Source: JAXGYX01 sp040772065 (lineage in GTDB: Bacteria; Bacillota; Clostridia; Saccharofermentanales; Fastidiosipilaceae). From it: a DNA stretch of 64,000 nt. Below are positions 43,329 through 52,453 of the stretch, piece after piece; the stretch's first letter is position 1; each line of letters begins with the position of its first letter. The translations under genes and the position numbers were made by a program. The stretch is taken from assembly GCA_040772065.1 (NCBI GenBank), contig JAXGYX010000001.1, forward strand, positions 2,170,001-2,234,000. Reading direction: 5' to 3'. Below the pieces are notes generated by a model. That model searched no databases, had not been told where the DNA came from, and worked only from the letters and a program-made list of their open reading frames with translations.

Positions 43329-43730
43329 ATGGCTATTGAGAAGAATTATTATTATGGAACCGGCCGTCGCAAGAATGCCGTCGCGCGTGTGCGTGTGTAT
43401 AATGGATCCGGCCGCATGGTTGTCAACGACAAGGATCTGGATGAATATTTTGGCCTCGACACGCTGAAACTTATCGCGCGTCAGCCGATCTCCGTGACCG
43501 GAACCGAAGGCAAATTTGATGTGGTCTGCAACGTCCATGGTGGCGGTCTGTCCGGACAGGCCGGAGCGATTCGCCACGGCTTGGCCCGCGCTTTGGTGGA
43601 AGCCAATGCCGAGGAATATAAGGCGACCTTGAAATCCGCCGGTTTCCTGACCCGTGATTCACGTATGAAAGAACGTAAGAAGTACGGTCTTAAGAAGGCG
43701 CGTAAGGCCTCACAGTTCTCCAAACGTTAA
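43329..43730 (+). CDS. rpsI: 30S ribosomal protein S9
   Basis: The 133-residue protein carries YYGTGRRKNAVARVRVYNGS near the start, GGGLSGQAGAIRHGLARALV in the middle and the conserved basic C-terminus KKYGLKKARKASQFSKR that reaches the ribosomal P site. Length is normal. Confidence 0.98.
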   Translation: MAIEKNYYYGTGRRKNAVARVRVYNGSGRMVVNDKDLDEYFGLDTLKLIARQPISVTGTEGKFDVVCNVHGGGLSGQAGAIRHGLARALVEANAEEYKATLKSAGFLTRDSRMKERKKYGLKKARKASQFSKR

Positions 43731-43847
43731 GATCTGTATCACACGACATTTAATGAGCGCCCGTTTTCCGAATTCGTTCGCGGCGTGGAAGGTTGCTTCC
43801 ATCCAACGGATTGAATCGAAGCGGGTGCTTTTTATCATGAAATGATC

Positions 43848-43884
43848 GTTGGATTGAGCGCCGCCGGTTGGATTGAGCGCCGCC
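43848..43884 (+). repeat. Tandem 19-bp repeat before tsaE
   Basis: GTTGGATTGAGCGCCGCC occurs at 43848-43865 and again at 43867-43884. It lies in the 176-bp gap between rpsI and tsaE. No function is evident. Confidence 0.7.
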
Positions 43885-43906
43885 AATAGATGAGCCAGGT
43901 GGTTCC

Positions 43907-44479
43907 ATGTCTGAAATTTTTAATCAAGAAACAACCGTCGATTGTATTTCGCTTACCCCCGATGACACTCGAAAACTGGGCAGGTCGCTGGGTGAGCGTC
44001 TGCCGGCGGGCAGTGTGCTCGCCTTGGACGGATCGCTTGGCGCCGGAAAGACAACTTTGACCGCGGGACTTGCCGAAGGTTTGGGCAATGTGGAAGAGAC
44101 GTCGAGTCCCACCTTCACGATCTTGCATGAATACATCCATCCGGACGCGAGGCTGCCACTATACCATTTTGATGTCTATCGACTGTCTGACGCGGCTGAA
44201 TTTCAAAGCGCCGGTCTGGATGAGTACTTTAATTATAATGGAATTTGTGTGATCGAATGGGCGAAACGGATTCAACCGTTGTTGCCCGAACGGACGATTT
44301 TTGTCCAACTTGAGCGGTCCGCGGAGGAGGCGGCCGGTCTGGTCGCGGAGAAGTCAGATGGCACCGTTGAGCTTTTTGAAGACAAACTGCCCAGGCGAAT
44401 TCAATTCAAAGGAAGCGTCGACGAGATTTCTATCGTAAAATCGGCGCTGATCGCCGCCGGTTTGGGCTCTGTTAATTAA
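43907..44479 (+). CDS. tsaE: tRNA t6A biosynthesis ATPase TsaE
   Basis: TsaE is the P-loop ATPase of the TsaBDE complex that makes N6-threonylcarbamoyladenosine at A37 of tRNAs. Visible are the Walker A motif LDGSLGAGKTTLTAGLAEGL, SSPTFTILHEY, YHFDVYRLSDAAEF and CVIEWAKRIQPLLPE. At 190 residues it is longer than the usual about 150 because of a C-terminal extension. The usual partners tsaB and rimI follow but are separated from it by an insertion sequence. Confidence 0.94.
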   Translation: MSEIFNQETTVDCISLTPDDTRKLGRSLGERLPAGSVLALDGSLGAGKTTLTAGLAEGLGNVEETSSPTFTILHEYIHPDARLPLYHFDVYRLSDAAEFQSAGLDEYFNYNGICVIEWAKRIQPLLPERTIFVQLERSAEEAAGLVAEKSDGTVELFEDKLPRRIQFKGSVDEISIVKSALIAAGLGSVN

Positions 44480-44490
44480 AGATGAGAGAC

Positions 44491-45788
44491 AAGAGATCTG
44501 AAATGCAATTGGCGAACAAAGATTCAGAAGAAACTTAAGGATTCACCAGTTGAAAAGAAGATAGCACAAAGAAAGCATGTAAGGAAAGCGAAAGAATAAA
44601 ATCCGGACATGCGAAAGAAATCTCGAAAGAGATTCAATTGAACTTTGAGAACTGAATATGCCTAAGCAATCAGAAGACAGGCTCTCCTTTGTTTTTCTTG
44701 GTACTGTGCCCCGGCAACCTGAGCTGGAGTCCAGTTGAAGAGAGATTGGTGCGGTCTGATGTAGTTGTAAAAGAAGATATAAAGCGCAATCAGGATGTTA
44801 GCAGACTCAAAAGAGTCAAAGCCTCTTTTAGCCTTATACCAAGCCTTAAACTGGCCATTAAACGCTTCCATGACATTGTTGGAAATATCATCAGAGAACG
44901 CTTCGACGAGCTGGTGCTCAACACAGGGAGCAAGGTGATCGAACGCTCTTTGGTAAGCGGGATATCTGTCTGTGACGAACATGCTTTGTGGATTGCCAAA
45001 CTGCTCCTGACAGCTGTGAATGAGAGAGTAGGCGGACGTAGTATCTCTGGTTGGTGACAGATGAAAGTCCAGAATCATCCTTGTTTCAGAATCCATGGCA
45101 AGCCAGAGATAATACCATTTGCCCTTGATCTTCACGTAGGTTTCGTCAAAATGCCATTCGTCAGAGTCAGCTAGGTTGATCTGCTTCTTGTAAGGTTCAG
45201 CTGCCGCTAGGAGAGCAGGCGCGAAGCGTTTACACCACTTAGAGATTGTGACATGAGACACCTCAATGTTGTGTGCGAGTCGAAGTGTTTCAGAAACCTT
45301 TCTCAAGGTGGAATTGCCAATAAAGTAATGGATGAGAGCCGTTAGAACAAGATGGAAAGGATGACGCATTCGTTTCATTGTGAACTGCTCTAGCGGAATA
45401 ACTTTAGACGAGCAGGATGGAATTTCAACCAGCTTTACAACAAAGAAAGAGTGGTAACACTTCTTGTCTCCACAACGAAAGTTGGAATACAGCTTGTAGT
45501 CATGGTGCAGGAAGCTAGCCCTACCACACTTAGGACAAGGAGGGTACTTTCTTTGAAAATCTTCCTTCTTATTCTTACTGGCAGGTGCCCATTGTCTCAT
45601 GCAATTGCGACACTGGAACTTCTGATTACCTTTTTTATCTTTACCGAAGTGGTAAAGGCTTTTAGAGAAACAGCGGGGACAAGTTAGATTAGATGGTATA
45701 CTTTTCATGAGATCTGATTTGCTCCTTTCCTTAGGGAGGTACCTGTTTTGTGGTGAAACTATTGTACCAAAGGCATTTCAGATCTCTT
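44491..45788 (-). mobile_element. IS6/IS240-like insertion sequence
   Basis: Perfect 16-bp terminal inverted repeats bound the element: AAGAGATCTGAAATGC at 44491-44506 and GCATTTCAGATCTCTT at 45773-45788. It is 1,298 bp and carries one transposase gene on the minus strand. No target duplication is recognisable. It starts 12 bp after the tsaE stop and splits the usual tsaE-tsaB-rimI cluster. The 155 bp between the left end and the transposase stop hold no gene. Confidence 0.88.
44662..45708 (-). CDS. IS6/IS240-like DDE transposase with zinc ribbons
   Basis: The 348-residue transposase starts with two zinc-ribbon-like modules (CPRCFSK and FQCRNCMRQW; CPKCGRA and FRCGDKKC), then a helix-turn-helix, then a DDE core of the IS240 type. 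DEWHFDETYVKIKGKWYYLW holds the first Asp, MFVTDRYPAYQRAF the second, and NNVMEAFNGQFKAWYKAKRG the Glu. The tail FFYNYIRPHQSLFNWTPAQV is typical. It looks intact. Confidence 0.88.
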   Translation of the reverse strand: MKSIPSNLTCPRCFSKSLYHFGKDKKGNQKFQCRNCMRQWAPASKNKKEDFQRKYPPCPKCGRASFLHHDYKLYSNFRCGDKKCYHSFFVVKLVEIPSCSSKVIPLEQFTMKRMRHPFHLVLTALIHYFIGNSTLRKVSETLRLAHNIEVSHVTISKWCKRFAPALLAAAEPYKKQINLADSDEWHFDETYVKIKGKWYYLWLAMDSETRMILDFHLSPTRDTTSAYSLIHSCQEQFGNPQSMFVTDRYPAYQRAFDHLAPCVEHQLVEAFSDDISNNVMEAFNGQFKAWYKAKRGFDSFESANILIALYIFFYNYIRPHQSLFNWTPAQVAGAQYQEKQRRACLLIA

Positions 45789-45835
45789 TTTTTTATTAAG
45801 TTAACAGAAGCCCGGTTTGGGCGAGGAGGAAACAG

Positions 45836-46600
45836 ATGAATCCTGAAATCGGACACGATGTGGTGTTGTTGACGTTGGACAGCAGCGGTCATTCCTGTTC
45901 GGCAGCCGTCAGCCGCGGGCAGACCGTGTTGGCGGAAATTATTGTGGACACGGGCAAAACCCACTCACAGGCGCTGGTGCGGCTCTGTGAAACCGTGTTG
46001 TCCGAGGCGAACCTGCGCTATGAGGACCTGACCGGATTGGCTTGTGTGAATGGTCCGGGCTCTTACACCGGAATCCGCATTGGCGTGTCGACCTGTATGG
46101 GCATGGCGTTCGCGGCAAACAAGCCGGTGATCGGCGTCTCATCCCTCGCCGCGCTGGCGGAGCCATGGGGCGACCTCAAAGGTGTTTTGATCTGTCCTCA
46201 TTTGGACGCCCGCGGTCAGCGCTGCTTCGCCCAGGTTTTCTTAAATCATGATCCGCTAAACGCGCCCGCCGCGACCAATTATCTTTCGTACATCGATGAG
46301 ATCGCTCAGTTCGTTCGGACCAACAAACTTAAGGATGTGTTGTTGTGCGGCAGCGGAACGCCAATGATGAGTGAGCTGGCGGAATGGCGCGCATTTCTTT
46401 CGCAGGAAGGTTTGCGCTGTTTTGACGCGGGTGACACCAGAATATCGGCGGCCGGAGCGGCGAGGATCGCATACCGGGAAATCATGCGCGCCGGTGGGCG
46501 CGCGCTTCAAAATCCCGTGACCTTGGAAGCGAATTACCTGGCTCTTTCCCAGGCGGAGCGACTGAGTCAGTCAAATATAATAATCAAGGGAGAAAAATGA
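45836..46600 (+). CDS. tsaB: tRNA t6A biosynthesis protein TsaB
   Basis: TsaB is the inactive TsaD paralogue that scaffolds the t6A complex. VLLTLDSSGHSCSAAVSRG, VDTGKTHSQALVRLCETVL, ACVNGPGSYTGIRIGVSTCM and PVIGVSSLAALAEP are the family pattern. It is 254 residues long. GAGGAGG lies 6 bp before the ATG. It overlaps rimI by 4 bp. No tsaD is in the window. Confidence 0.94.
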   Translation: MNPEIGHDVVLLTLDSSGHSCSAAVSRGQTVLAEIIVDTGKTHSQALVRLCETVLSEANLRYEDLTGLACVNGPGSYTGIRIGVSTCMGMAFAANKPVIGVSSLAALAEPWGDLKGVLICPHLDARGQRCFAQVFLNHDPLNAPAATNYLSYIDEIAQFVRTNKLKDVLLCGSGTPMMSELAEWRAFLSQEGLRCFDAGDTRISAAGAARIAYREIMRAGGRALQNPVTLEANYLALSQAERLSQSNIIIKGEK

Positions 46601-47085
46601 GCCGACAGCACTCATCGTTTACGATCGTCGACGCGGACCTTTCGATGGCGGATTCAATCACCGCGCTGGAAATGGCCTGTTTTTTTCTGCCACTGTCCAA
46701 GCGTGGTGTGCTGCGCGAACTGCGCCATTCAAAAACGGTCTTTTTGGCCGCAGTGCCGGTGTGTGGTCTCAATGAATCCGAGCGCGGGACGCCGACGGAT
46801 GTGCTGGGCTATTTGTTTTATAGACAGATCACCGATTTCGCTGATGTCGGAAATCTTGCGGTACGTGAGGATGCGCGCCAACTGGGAATCGGAACGGCGT
46901 TGCTCGCCGAGATGCGACAGCGCTGTCTGGGTGAAGGCATCCGTGTTGTCCAACTGGAGGTCAGAGAGACCAACCTCGCGGCGCGGGCCCTTTATCGATC
47001 GGTCGGATTTGTTGAGGTCGGACGCAGACCGAGATATTATCTGGATACTGGGGAGACCGCGATTTTAATGGATTGGACGCTGTGA
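46597..47085 (+). CDS. rimI: RimI-type GNAT acetyltransferase
   Basis: This 162-residue GNAT-family protein is in the rimI position. FADVGNLAVREDARQLGIGT holds the acetyl-CoA motif A, and LEVRETNLAARALYRSVGFV with RPRYYLDTGETAILMDW the C-terminal motif. Family members acetylate the N-terminus of ribosomal protein S18; in many bacteria the target is unproven. Confidence 0.88.
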   Translation: MSRQHSSFTIVDADLSMADSITALEMACFFLPLSKRGVLRELRHSKTVFLAAVPVCGLNESERGTPTDVLGYLFYRQITDFADVGNLAVREDARQLGIGTALLAEMRQRCLGEGIRVVQLEVRETNLAARALYRSVGFVEVGRRPRYYLDTGETAILMDWTL

Positions 47086-47235
47086 GTTTGGCGGCGCGAA
47101 GTCATCCTAAAATCCGTCCCTTGGCAGGATTAATTACAAATGTGAAGACAATGTGCACAAATGATGAGCGAGTTCTCAACATTTTCGCAACAAAACCAAC
47201 AATCTACACAAGAATAATTGTAAAATTTGTTCATG

Positions 47236-47264
47236 TTGACAAAATTCGGTGCCCAAACTATACT
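47236..47264 (+). promoter_or_regulatory. Promoter of the HPr-like gene
   Basis: -35 TTGACA at 47236-47241 and -10 TATACT at 47259-47264, spacer 17 bp. Confidence 0.8.
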
Positions 47265-47334
47265 CTTATTATTATGAGCATACTTTTTGTTTCAATGATT
47301 CTCACAGCCGAAAAATTTAATGTGGAGGACAAGG

Positions 47335-47595
47335 ATGATAGTCAAATCGGTCGAATTTAAATGCGATGATTCGATGCACATGAAGGCGATTGCGGTACTC
47401 ATTAAGAAGGCGTCGGCTTTCAATTCCAGAATTTGGTTGACCCAGGGAGGACGTAAGGCGAACGCCAAAAGTCTTCTGGGTGTGATGTCTTTGGGCATCG
47501 ACAATGGTTCGCTGATTGATGTTTCGGCGGAAGGTGTGGACGAGAACGCCGCCATCGACGAGATCACGAGCTACTTAGCGAATCCGGTGCTTTGA
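47335..47595 (+). CDS. HPr-like phosphocarrier protein, variant active site
   Basis: The 86-residue protein has the HPr fold pattern, with His15 and Ser46 at the standard positions (DSMHMKAIA and ANAKSLLGVMSLGI). The active-site signature H-A-R-P is changed to H-M-K-A, so Arg17 is Lys and Pro18 is Ala. His15 could still be phosphorylated by enzyme I, but less typically; Ser46 suggests control by HPr kinase. No PTS genes are nearby. GGAGG lies about 10 bp before the chosen ATG. uvrC starts 20 bp downstream. Confidence 0.85.
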   Translation: MIVKSVEFKCDDSMHMKAIAVLIKKASAFNSRIWLTQGGRKANAKSLLGVMSLGIDNGSLIDVSAEGVDENAAIDEITSYLANPVL

Positions 47596-47615
47596 ATACT
47601 GAACCGGAGTGAACA

Positions 47616-49559
47616 TTGCCCGAAGAAAAATTACCACGCAAAACGTTTGAAGCCAGATTGGATCTAGTCCCGACGAGTCCGGGCGTTTATTTGATGAAAA
47701 ACGCCTCGGGCTCTGTTATTTATGTCGGCAAGGCGATCAACCTGCGCAGCCGTCTGCGCAGTTATTTCGGCGCGAATCCGGCGGGCAATCAAAAAGTCAT
47801 GGCGATGATCGCTCAAATCCATGATTTTTCATATCTGGTGGTTAACAATGAGTTGGAAGCGCTGATATTGGAGTCAAATCTGATCAAACGCTATCAGCCG
47901 TTTTACAATATCCTGTTGAAAGACGACCACGATTATCCCTATTTGCGCATCACCATGAATGAGCTGTATCCGCGGGCGTTGAAGGCCTATCGCGTGGGAC
48001 CGGATGTGGAGGAAGGCGCAAAATACTATGGCCCATATCAGGCAGGTGACCTCTACCGCGCCTTGCGCACCTTGCAGGCGCTGTTCCCGATCAAAGACTG
48101 CCGCCGCGTTTTGCCGCGCGACATCGGCAAGGAAAGAGAATGTCTGAATTATCATATTCATCGATGTATCGGGCCGTGCAGAGGTGACGTGTCCGCGGAG
48201 GACTACCGCGCCGTCATGCAATCGGTCTGCGATTTTCTCGAAGGACGCTATACCGGTTTGCTGCAAGATCTGCGCGAGCGGATGATGCGGGCGTCAGACC
48301 GTCAAGACTTCGAGACGGCCGCGGTGTTTCGCGATCGCCTGCGCTCGCTGGAGAAACTGATGGAAGAACAGGTGGCGGTTTCGGATCGCCGGTTTGACAG
48401 CGATGCTCTTGGCGTGTGGCGCTCGGGTCTTGAGATCTGTGTGCTGAAGCTGGAGGTGCGCGGCGGGAAAATCACCGGCACGTCGACCTTCTTTCTGTCG
48501 GCCGAAGGAGAATCGGAATCAGACGCGCTGCTCGCTTTTGTGGAACAGCATTATCCCAACGCGGCATTTATACCGCCGGAAATTTTGACGGATTATTCGA
48601 CCGACTCCGATGAATGGAGATCCGCTGCCGAGACGCTCACTCAGTTGCGTGGCGCCAAACTGGTGTTCCACACGCCTCAGCGTGGCACGAAACGAAAAAT
48701 TTTGGACATGGCGGTCCGCAACGCCAAAGAGGCGATTCGCCGCCGCGACATCATGCGCGGCAGCAGCCGCACAGCGGTGGACGCCGCCTTGCGGATGTTG
48801 GCGGTGTTGACGGGTATGGACAAGGGTCCCGCGAAAATTGAAGCCTATGACATCTCCAACGCCGGTCCGGAGGATCAGGCCTGCGGCATGGTTGTGTTCA
48901 CCGATGGGACGGCTCAGCGCGGACAATACAAACGATTCAAGATTAAAGAGGCGGATGGACAAGATGACTACCGCGCCATGTCCGAGGCGATTGGCAGAAG
49001 GATGGCGCGGGTGGACGATCCAAGTTTCGGGCCGCTACCGGACCTGATTTTGGTCGATGGCGGACTCGCGCATGTGTCTGTGATCCGTACCTTGCTGGAT
49101 GAATTGGATCATAAAAGCATCAAGGTGGCGGGCATGATTAAAGACGGACGTCATCGAACCAGAGGTCTGGCGTTGGCTGACGGCACGGTTGCGGAGTTGG
49201 CGCAAAACCTTGGCCTTGCCCGCGGATCGTTTGCCAAAGATAACACTCAGCCCGAGGCGCTGGACCAATATGATCGTGAGGAACAATTGAATCTGTTGCG
49301 ATTTTTGACCGCGGTGCAGGATGAGGCCCACCGTTTCGCCGCCCGATACACGGCGACGTTGAGCAAAAATCGTAAATTGAAATATAATCTGGAGAGCATT
49401 CCGGGGGTCGGCCCGGCCACCCGCAAACGCTTGATGTCCGCTTTTCGCACGATCAAGGCGATTAGCAAGGCATCGGTGGAAGAACTGATGGAACAAGTGC
49501 CGCGGCTTGGTGAGAAGACCGCCAAATCGATTTATCGGCATTTTCACACAGATAAGTGA
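47616..49559 (+). CDS. uvrC: UvrABC excision nuclease subunit C
   Basis: The 647-residue protein makes both incisions in nucleotide excision repair. The GIY-YIG domain (SPGVYLMKNASGSVIYVGKA) is at the start, the UvrB-binding UVR segment near residues 205-240, the RNase H-like nuclease domain in the middle (ILVDGGLAHVSVIRTLLDEL, IEAYDISNAGPEDQACGMVV), and helix-hairpin-helix motifs at the end (SIPGVGPATRKRLMSAF, VPRLGEKTAKSIYRHF). The start is TTG with GGAG 7 bp upstream. Confidence 0.96.
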   Translation: MPEEKLPRKTFEARLDLVPTSPGVYLMKNASGSVIYVGKAINLRSRLRSYFGANPAGNQKVMAMIAQIHDFSYLVVNNELEALILESNLIKRYQPFYNILLKDDHDYPYLRITMNELYPRALKAYRVGPDVEEGAKYYGPYQAGDLYRALRTLQALFPIKDCRRVLPRDIGKERECLNYHIHRCIGPCRGDVSAEDYRAVMQSVCDFLEGRYTGLLQDLRERMMRASDRQDFETAAVFRDRLRSLEKLMEEQVAVSDRRFDSDALGVWRSGLEICVLKLEVRGGKITGTSTFFLSAEGESESDALLAFVEQHYPNAAFIPPEILTDYSTDSDEWRSAAETLTQLRGAKLVFHTPQRGTKRKILDMAVRNAKEAIRRRDIMRGSSRTAVDAALRMLAVLTGMDKGPAKIEAYDISNAGPEDQACGMVVFTDGTAQRGQYKRFKIKEADGQDDYRAMSEAIGRRMARVDDPSFGPLPDLILVDGGLAHVSVIRTLLDELDHKSIKVAGMIKDGRHRTRGLALADGTVAELAQNLGLARGSFAKDNTQPEALDQYDREEQLNLLRFLTAVQDEAHRFAARYTATLSKNRKLKYNLESIPGVGPATRKRLMSAFRTIKAISKASVEELMEQVPRLGEKTAKSIYRHFHTDK

Positions 49560-49566
49560 GGCGTCT

Positions 49567-50319
49567 ATGAGACTTTGGGCGATCGCCGACCCACATCTCT
49601 CATTCAGCACCAACAAACCGATGGATGTTTTCGGTGAACGCTGGAAAAACCACGAGGAGCGTCTTGCGCGGGCGTGGCGATCGGTCGTCTCGTCCGACGA
49701 TGTGGTGTTGTTGCCCGGAGACATTTCCTGGGCGATCAATCTGGATGAGGCCGAGGCGGATTTGCGCTTCTTGCATGAACTGCCCGGCCAAAAGATCATA
49801 GGTCGTGGCAATCACGATTATTGGTGGACATCGCTTAAGAAGATGAACACGTTTGCTGATGCGAAAGGACTGGATTCGCTGACATTCATGCGCCATGACG
49901 CCTATCGGTTCGGTGATCACCGGCACAATCTGGTTGTCTGTGGAACTAGGGGTTGGTTGACGCCGGAAGATTCAACCTGGCAAGAATCCACCGACCGCAA
50001 GATTTACCTGCGTGAGGAGTCCAGGCTGCGCCTGTCGCTGAACGCCGCTCAGAACTTGTGCGACGAGGCCAGCCAATTGTTGGTGGCGCTGCATTATCCG
50101 CCATTCAATCGCTCGCTCGTCCCCACCCTTTTCACTGAATTGCTCCATGAATTCAGTGTGGACATTTGTCTGTATGGCCATGTGCATGGTGTCGCGGCGG
50201 CGTCCACGCCGGAAGGTTTGATCGACAATTTGCGATATACTAATGTATCCGCGGATCATCTGGGGTTCCAACCGTTGCTTATTTGGGACAGCGAAGCGGA
50301 TCGTGATCAGCATGATTGA
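49567..50319 (+). CDS. Metallophosphoesterase
   Basis: The 250-residue protein has the calcineurin-like phosphoesterase metal motifs in order: IADPHLSF, LLPGDISWAINL, GRGNHDYWWTS, VALHYPP and LYGHVHG. The pattern and length match the Bacillota family annotated only as metallophosphoesterase. The substrate is unknown. The start is the ATG at 49567 with GAGG upstream, 7 bp after uvrC. Confidence 0.9.
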   Translation: MRLWAIADPHLSFSTNKPMDVFGERWKNHEERLARAWRSVVSSDDVVLLPGDISWAINLDEAEADLRFLHELPGQKIIGRGNHDYWWTSLKKMNTFADAKGLDSLTFMRHDAYRFGDHRHNLVVCGTRGWLTPEDSTWQESTDRKIYLREESRLRLSLNAAQNLCDEASQLLVALHYPPFNRSLVPTLFTELLHEFSVDICLYGHVHGVAAASTPEGLIDNLRYTNVSADHLGFQPLLIWDSEADRDQHD

Positions 50320-50469
50320 GATAAGTAGCGAAAGGCGGGCATAATTCATTATAATAAATGAATTGCACATGTGACGGCGTAAGGCGTAACATAAGTAACA
50401 TGATATTTGCGGATAATTAAGGCTAAAGCTTATAGATTAAAGACGTTTGAGTGATAAAGGTGGTGGAAG

Positions 50470-51357
50470 ATGGCTCTGAGTATGACGGGGTTCGGACGGG
50501 GATCGTCAGCGGAAGATGGTCGGATGTCAAATGTGGAGATCAAATCGGTCAACAACCGGTATTGCGATCTGCAGGTGCGCATGCCACGGAATTTGTCCGC
50601 TTTGGAGATGGAAGTGCGCAATCGATGCAAGTCGGTGATCTCGAGAGGGAAATTAGATATATCCATCTCTTATTCAGACACGACTTCAAGTTCCCGCCAG
50701 GTGTGCGCCAACCAACCATTGGCGGCTTCCTATTTAAATGCGGTCCGCGGGTTGGGTGAGGCTCTCGACATACCCCTTTCAGTTGATGCCAAAACCCTGT
50801 CGACTTTTCCGGATGTGCTGATTGTCGAAGATAAAAATGAAGAAGTTGATCAAATCGCGAATTTGATTTTCGCCGCGCTGGATGAGGCGCTGACCCATCT
50901 GGTGGATAAAAAAACCGAAGAGGGCGAGCGGTTGACGTCGGACATCCTCGCGGGCTGCGCAAACCTCGAGGAATTGCTATGTCAAGTGCGTGACCGTGCG
51001 AAACAAGTTCCAATTGATTATAAGGAGCGCTTGACAAAGCGGCTCGATGAGCTATTGGCGCCCGAACAACGAGCCTTTTTTGATGAACAAAGAATGGCCG
51101 CCGAAGTGTTGCTTTTTGTGGACAAGGCTGACATCCATGAGGAAATGATCCGCCTGGAGAGTCATCTGGCGTCCATGCGTGAGGTTGTCAGACAAAACCT
51201 CCCGGTAGGCAAGCAACTGGACTTCTTTTGTCAGGAAGTCAACCGCGAGGTGAACACGATTGGGTCGAAAGCCAATGATTTGGAGTTGACCAATCTGACA
51301 ATCGCGATGAAGTCCGGTCTGGAAAAGATTCGCGAGCAAGTTCAAAATCTGGAATAG
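50470..51357 (+). CDS. YicC family endoribonuclease
   Basis: The 295-residue protein starts with SMTGFGRGSS and ends with QEVNREVNTIGSKANDLELT and IREQVQNLE, the two conserved ends of the YicC family; YRGKLDISI-like segments (SRGKLDISISYSD) lie between. YicC homologues are manganese-dependent endoribonucleases (E. coli YicC, B. subtilis YloC). It heads the yicC-remA-gmk-rpoZ gene group that is conserved in Bacillota. Confidence 0.93.
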   Translation: MALSMTGFGRGSSAEDGRMSNVEIKSVNNRYCDLQVRMPRNLSALEMEVRNRCKSVISRGKLDISISYSDTTSSSRQVCANQPLAASYLNAVRGLGEALDIPLSVDAKTLSTFPDVLIVEDKNEEVDQIANLIFAALDEALTHLVDKKTEEGERLTSDILAGCANLEELLCQVRDRAKQVPIDYKERLTKRLDELLAPEQRAFFDEQRMAAEVLLFVDKADIHEEMIRLESHLASMREVVRQNLPVGKQLDFFCQEVNREVNTIGSKANDLELTNLTIAMKSGLEKIREQVQNLE

Positions 51358-51384
51358 GTCGCGCTGATTTGGAAGGAGAACGAT

Positions 51385-51636
51385 TTGGCCAGCAATACAT
51401 TTATCAATATTGGATTTGGAAATCTGGTGAACGTGAGTAGGTTGATCGCGATTGTCGGTCCGGACTCCTCGCCGACTCGTAGGATGCTGCAGGACGCCAA
51501 AGAGCGCGGGGCAGTGATTGACGCATCGTCCGGGAAGAAAACACGTTCGGTGTTGATAATGGATAGCGAGCATATTGTCATGTCGGCGCTAACCCCCGAA
51601 GAAATTAATGATCAGTTGTCGGAGGAAAAATTGTGA
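51385..51636 (+). CDS. remA: RemA (DUF370) regulator
   Basis: The 83-residue protein matches RemA, a DNA-binding activator of biofilm matrix genes in Bacillus. FINIGFGNLVNVSRLIAIVG, SSPTRRMLQDAKERGAVIDA and IVMSALTPEEI are the signature segments. The start is TTG with AAGGAG upstream. The last bases GTGA overlap the gmk start. Its targets in this organism are unknown. Confidence 0.93.
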   Translation: MASNTFINIGFGNLVNVSRLIAIVGPDSSPTRRMLQDAKERGAVIDASSGKKTRSVLIMDSEHIVMSALTPEEINDQLSEEKL

Positions 51637-52259
51637 ATCAAAATGAATGTGGCGGCAAGGCCGGACTGTTGATCTGTCTGTCGGGACCCTCGGGTGTGGG
51701 GAAGGGCACGGTTATCGAGTGCCTCAAACAGCGAGGGACTTGTTTGGATCATTCAATTTCACTTACGACCAGAAAGCCGCGGACCGGTGAGGTGGACGGC
51801 CAATCATATTATTTTGTGAGCAGAGCGGAATTTGAACACAAACTTCAAGCGGGAGAGATCCTGGAGTACGACTGTTATTGTGGGAATTATTACGGAACAC
51901 CCAAAACCCCAATTATCAATAAAATGAATAAGGGAATTGACGTGATCATGGATGTTACGGTTCCGGGTTCGATCGCCACCATTGAGAACTTTCCTGCCGC
52001 GATCAGCATCTTCTTATTGCCACCTTCTTTTTCGGAACTGCGCCGCCGGCTGGCCGGCCGGGGCACGGAGCCACCGGAGATTGTTGAGCAAAGGATGTGC
52101 AAAGCTGAATCAGAGGTCTGTCAGGCGCCACGTTTTGACTATGTCATTGTCAATCGGGAACTGGACGAGACCGCGCGCTTGATCAATTCAATCCTGGACG
52201 CCGAACGGCAACGCTATCTTCGGCAACAGGGAATTGAACAAAAAATATTGATCGAATGA
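51633..52259 (+). CDS. gmk: Guanylate kinase
   Basis: The 208-residue enzyme converts GMP to GDP. LSGPSGVGKGTVIECL is the P-loop, SLTTRKPRTGEVDGQSYYFV the GMP-binding part, and ILEYDCYCGNYYGTPK the next conserved block. The start is GTG overlapping remA. Confidence 0.96.
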   Translation: MNQNECGGKAGLLICLSGPSGVGKGTVIECLKQRGTCLDHSISLTTRKPRTGEVDGQSYYFVSRAEFEHKLQAGEILEYDCYCGNYYGTPKTPIINKMNKGIDVIMDVTVPGSIATIENFPAAISIFLLPPSFSELRRRLAGRGTEPPEIVEQRMCKAESEVCQAPRFDYVIVNRELDETARLINSILDAERQRYLRQQGIEQKILIE

Positions 52260-52338
52260 CAATGGATTGCTCGATTAGCCACGCATCGCTGTATCGAACT
52301 GATAAAAATGATATAATCAAACTCGTTATGCGGAAAAC

Positions 52339-52357
52339 ACGACGCCAAGCGCGTCGT
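52339..52357 (+). other. Hairpin upstream of rpoZ
   Basis: ACGACGC and GCGTCGT form a perfect 7-bp stem with loop CAAGC. It lies 20 bp after a TATAAT-like -10 at 52312-52317 in the 190-bp gap between gmk and rpoZ. There is no T-run, so it is more likely a leader structure than a terminator. Confidence 0.45.
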
Positions 52358-52453
52358 ATAAAATGATTAATGATTTATTACTTGTTCATATGGACTGATT
52401 TATAACCGGTTCCATCGCGAGACAGGCAGATGTGGAAACCTCAGGAGGAAATG

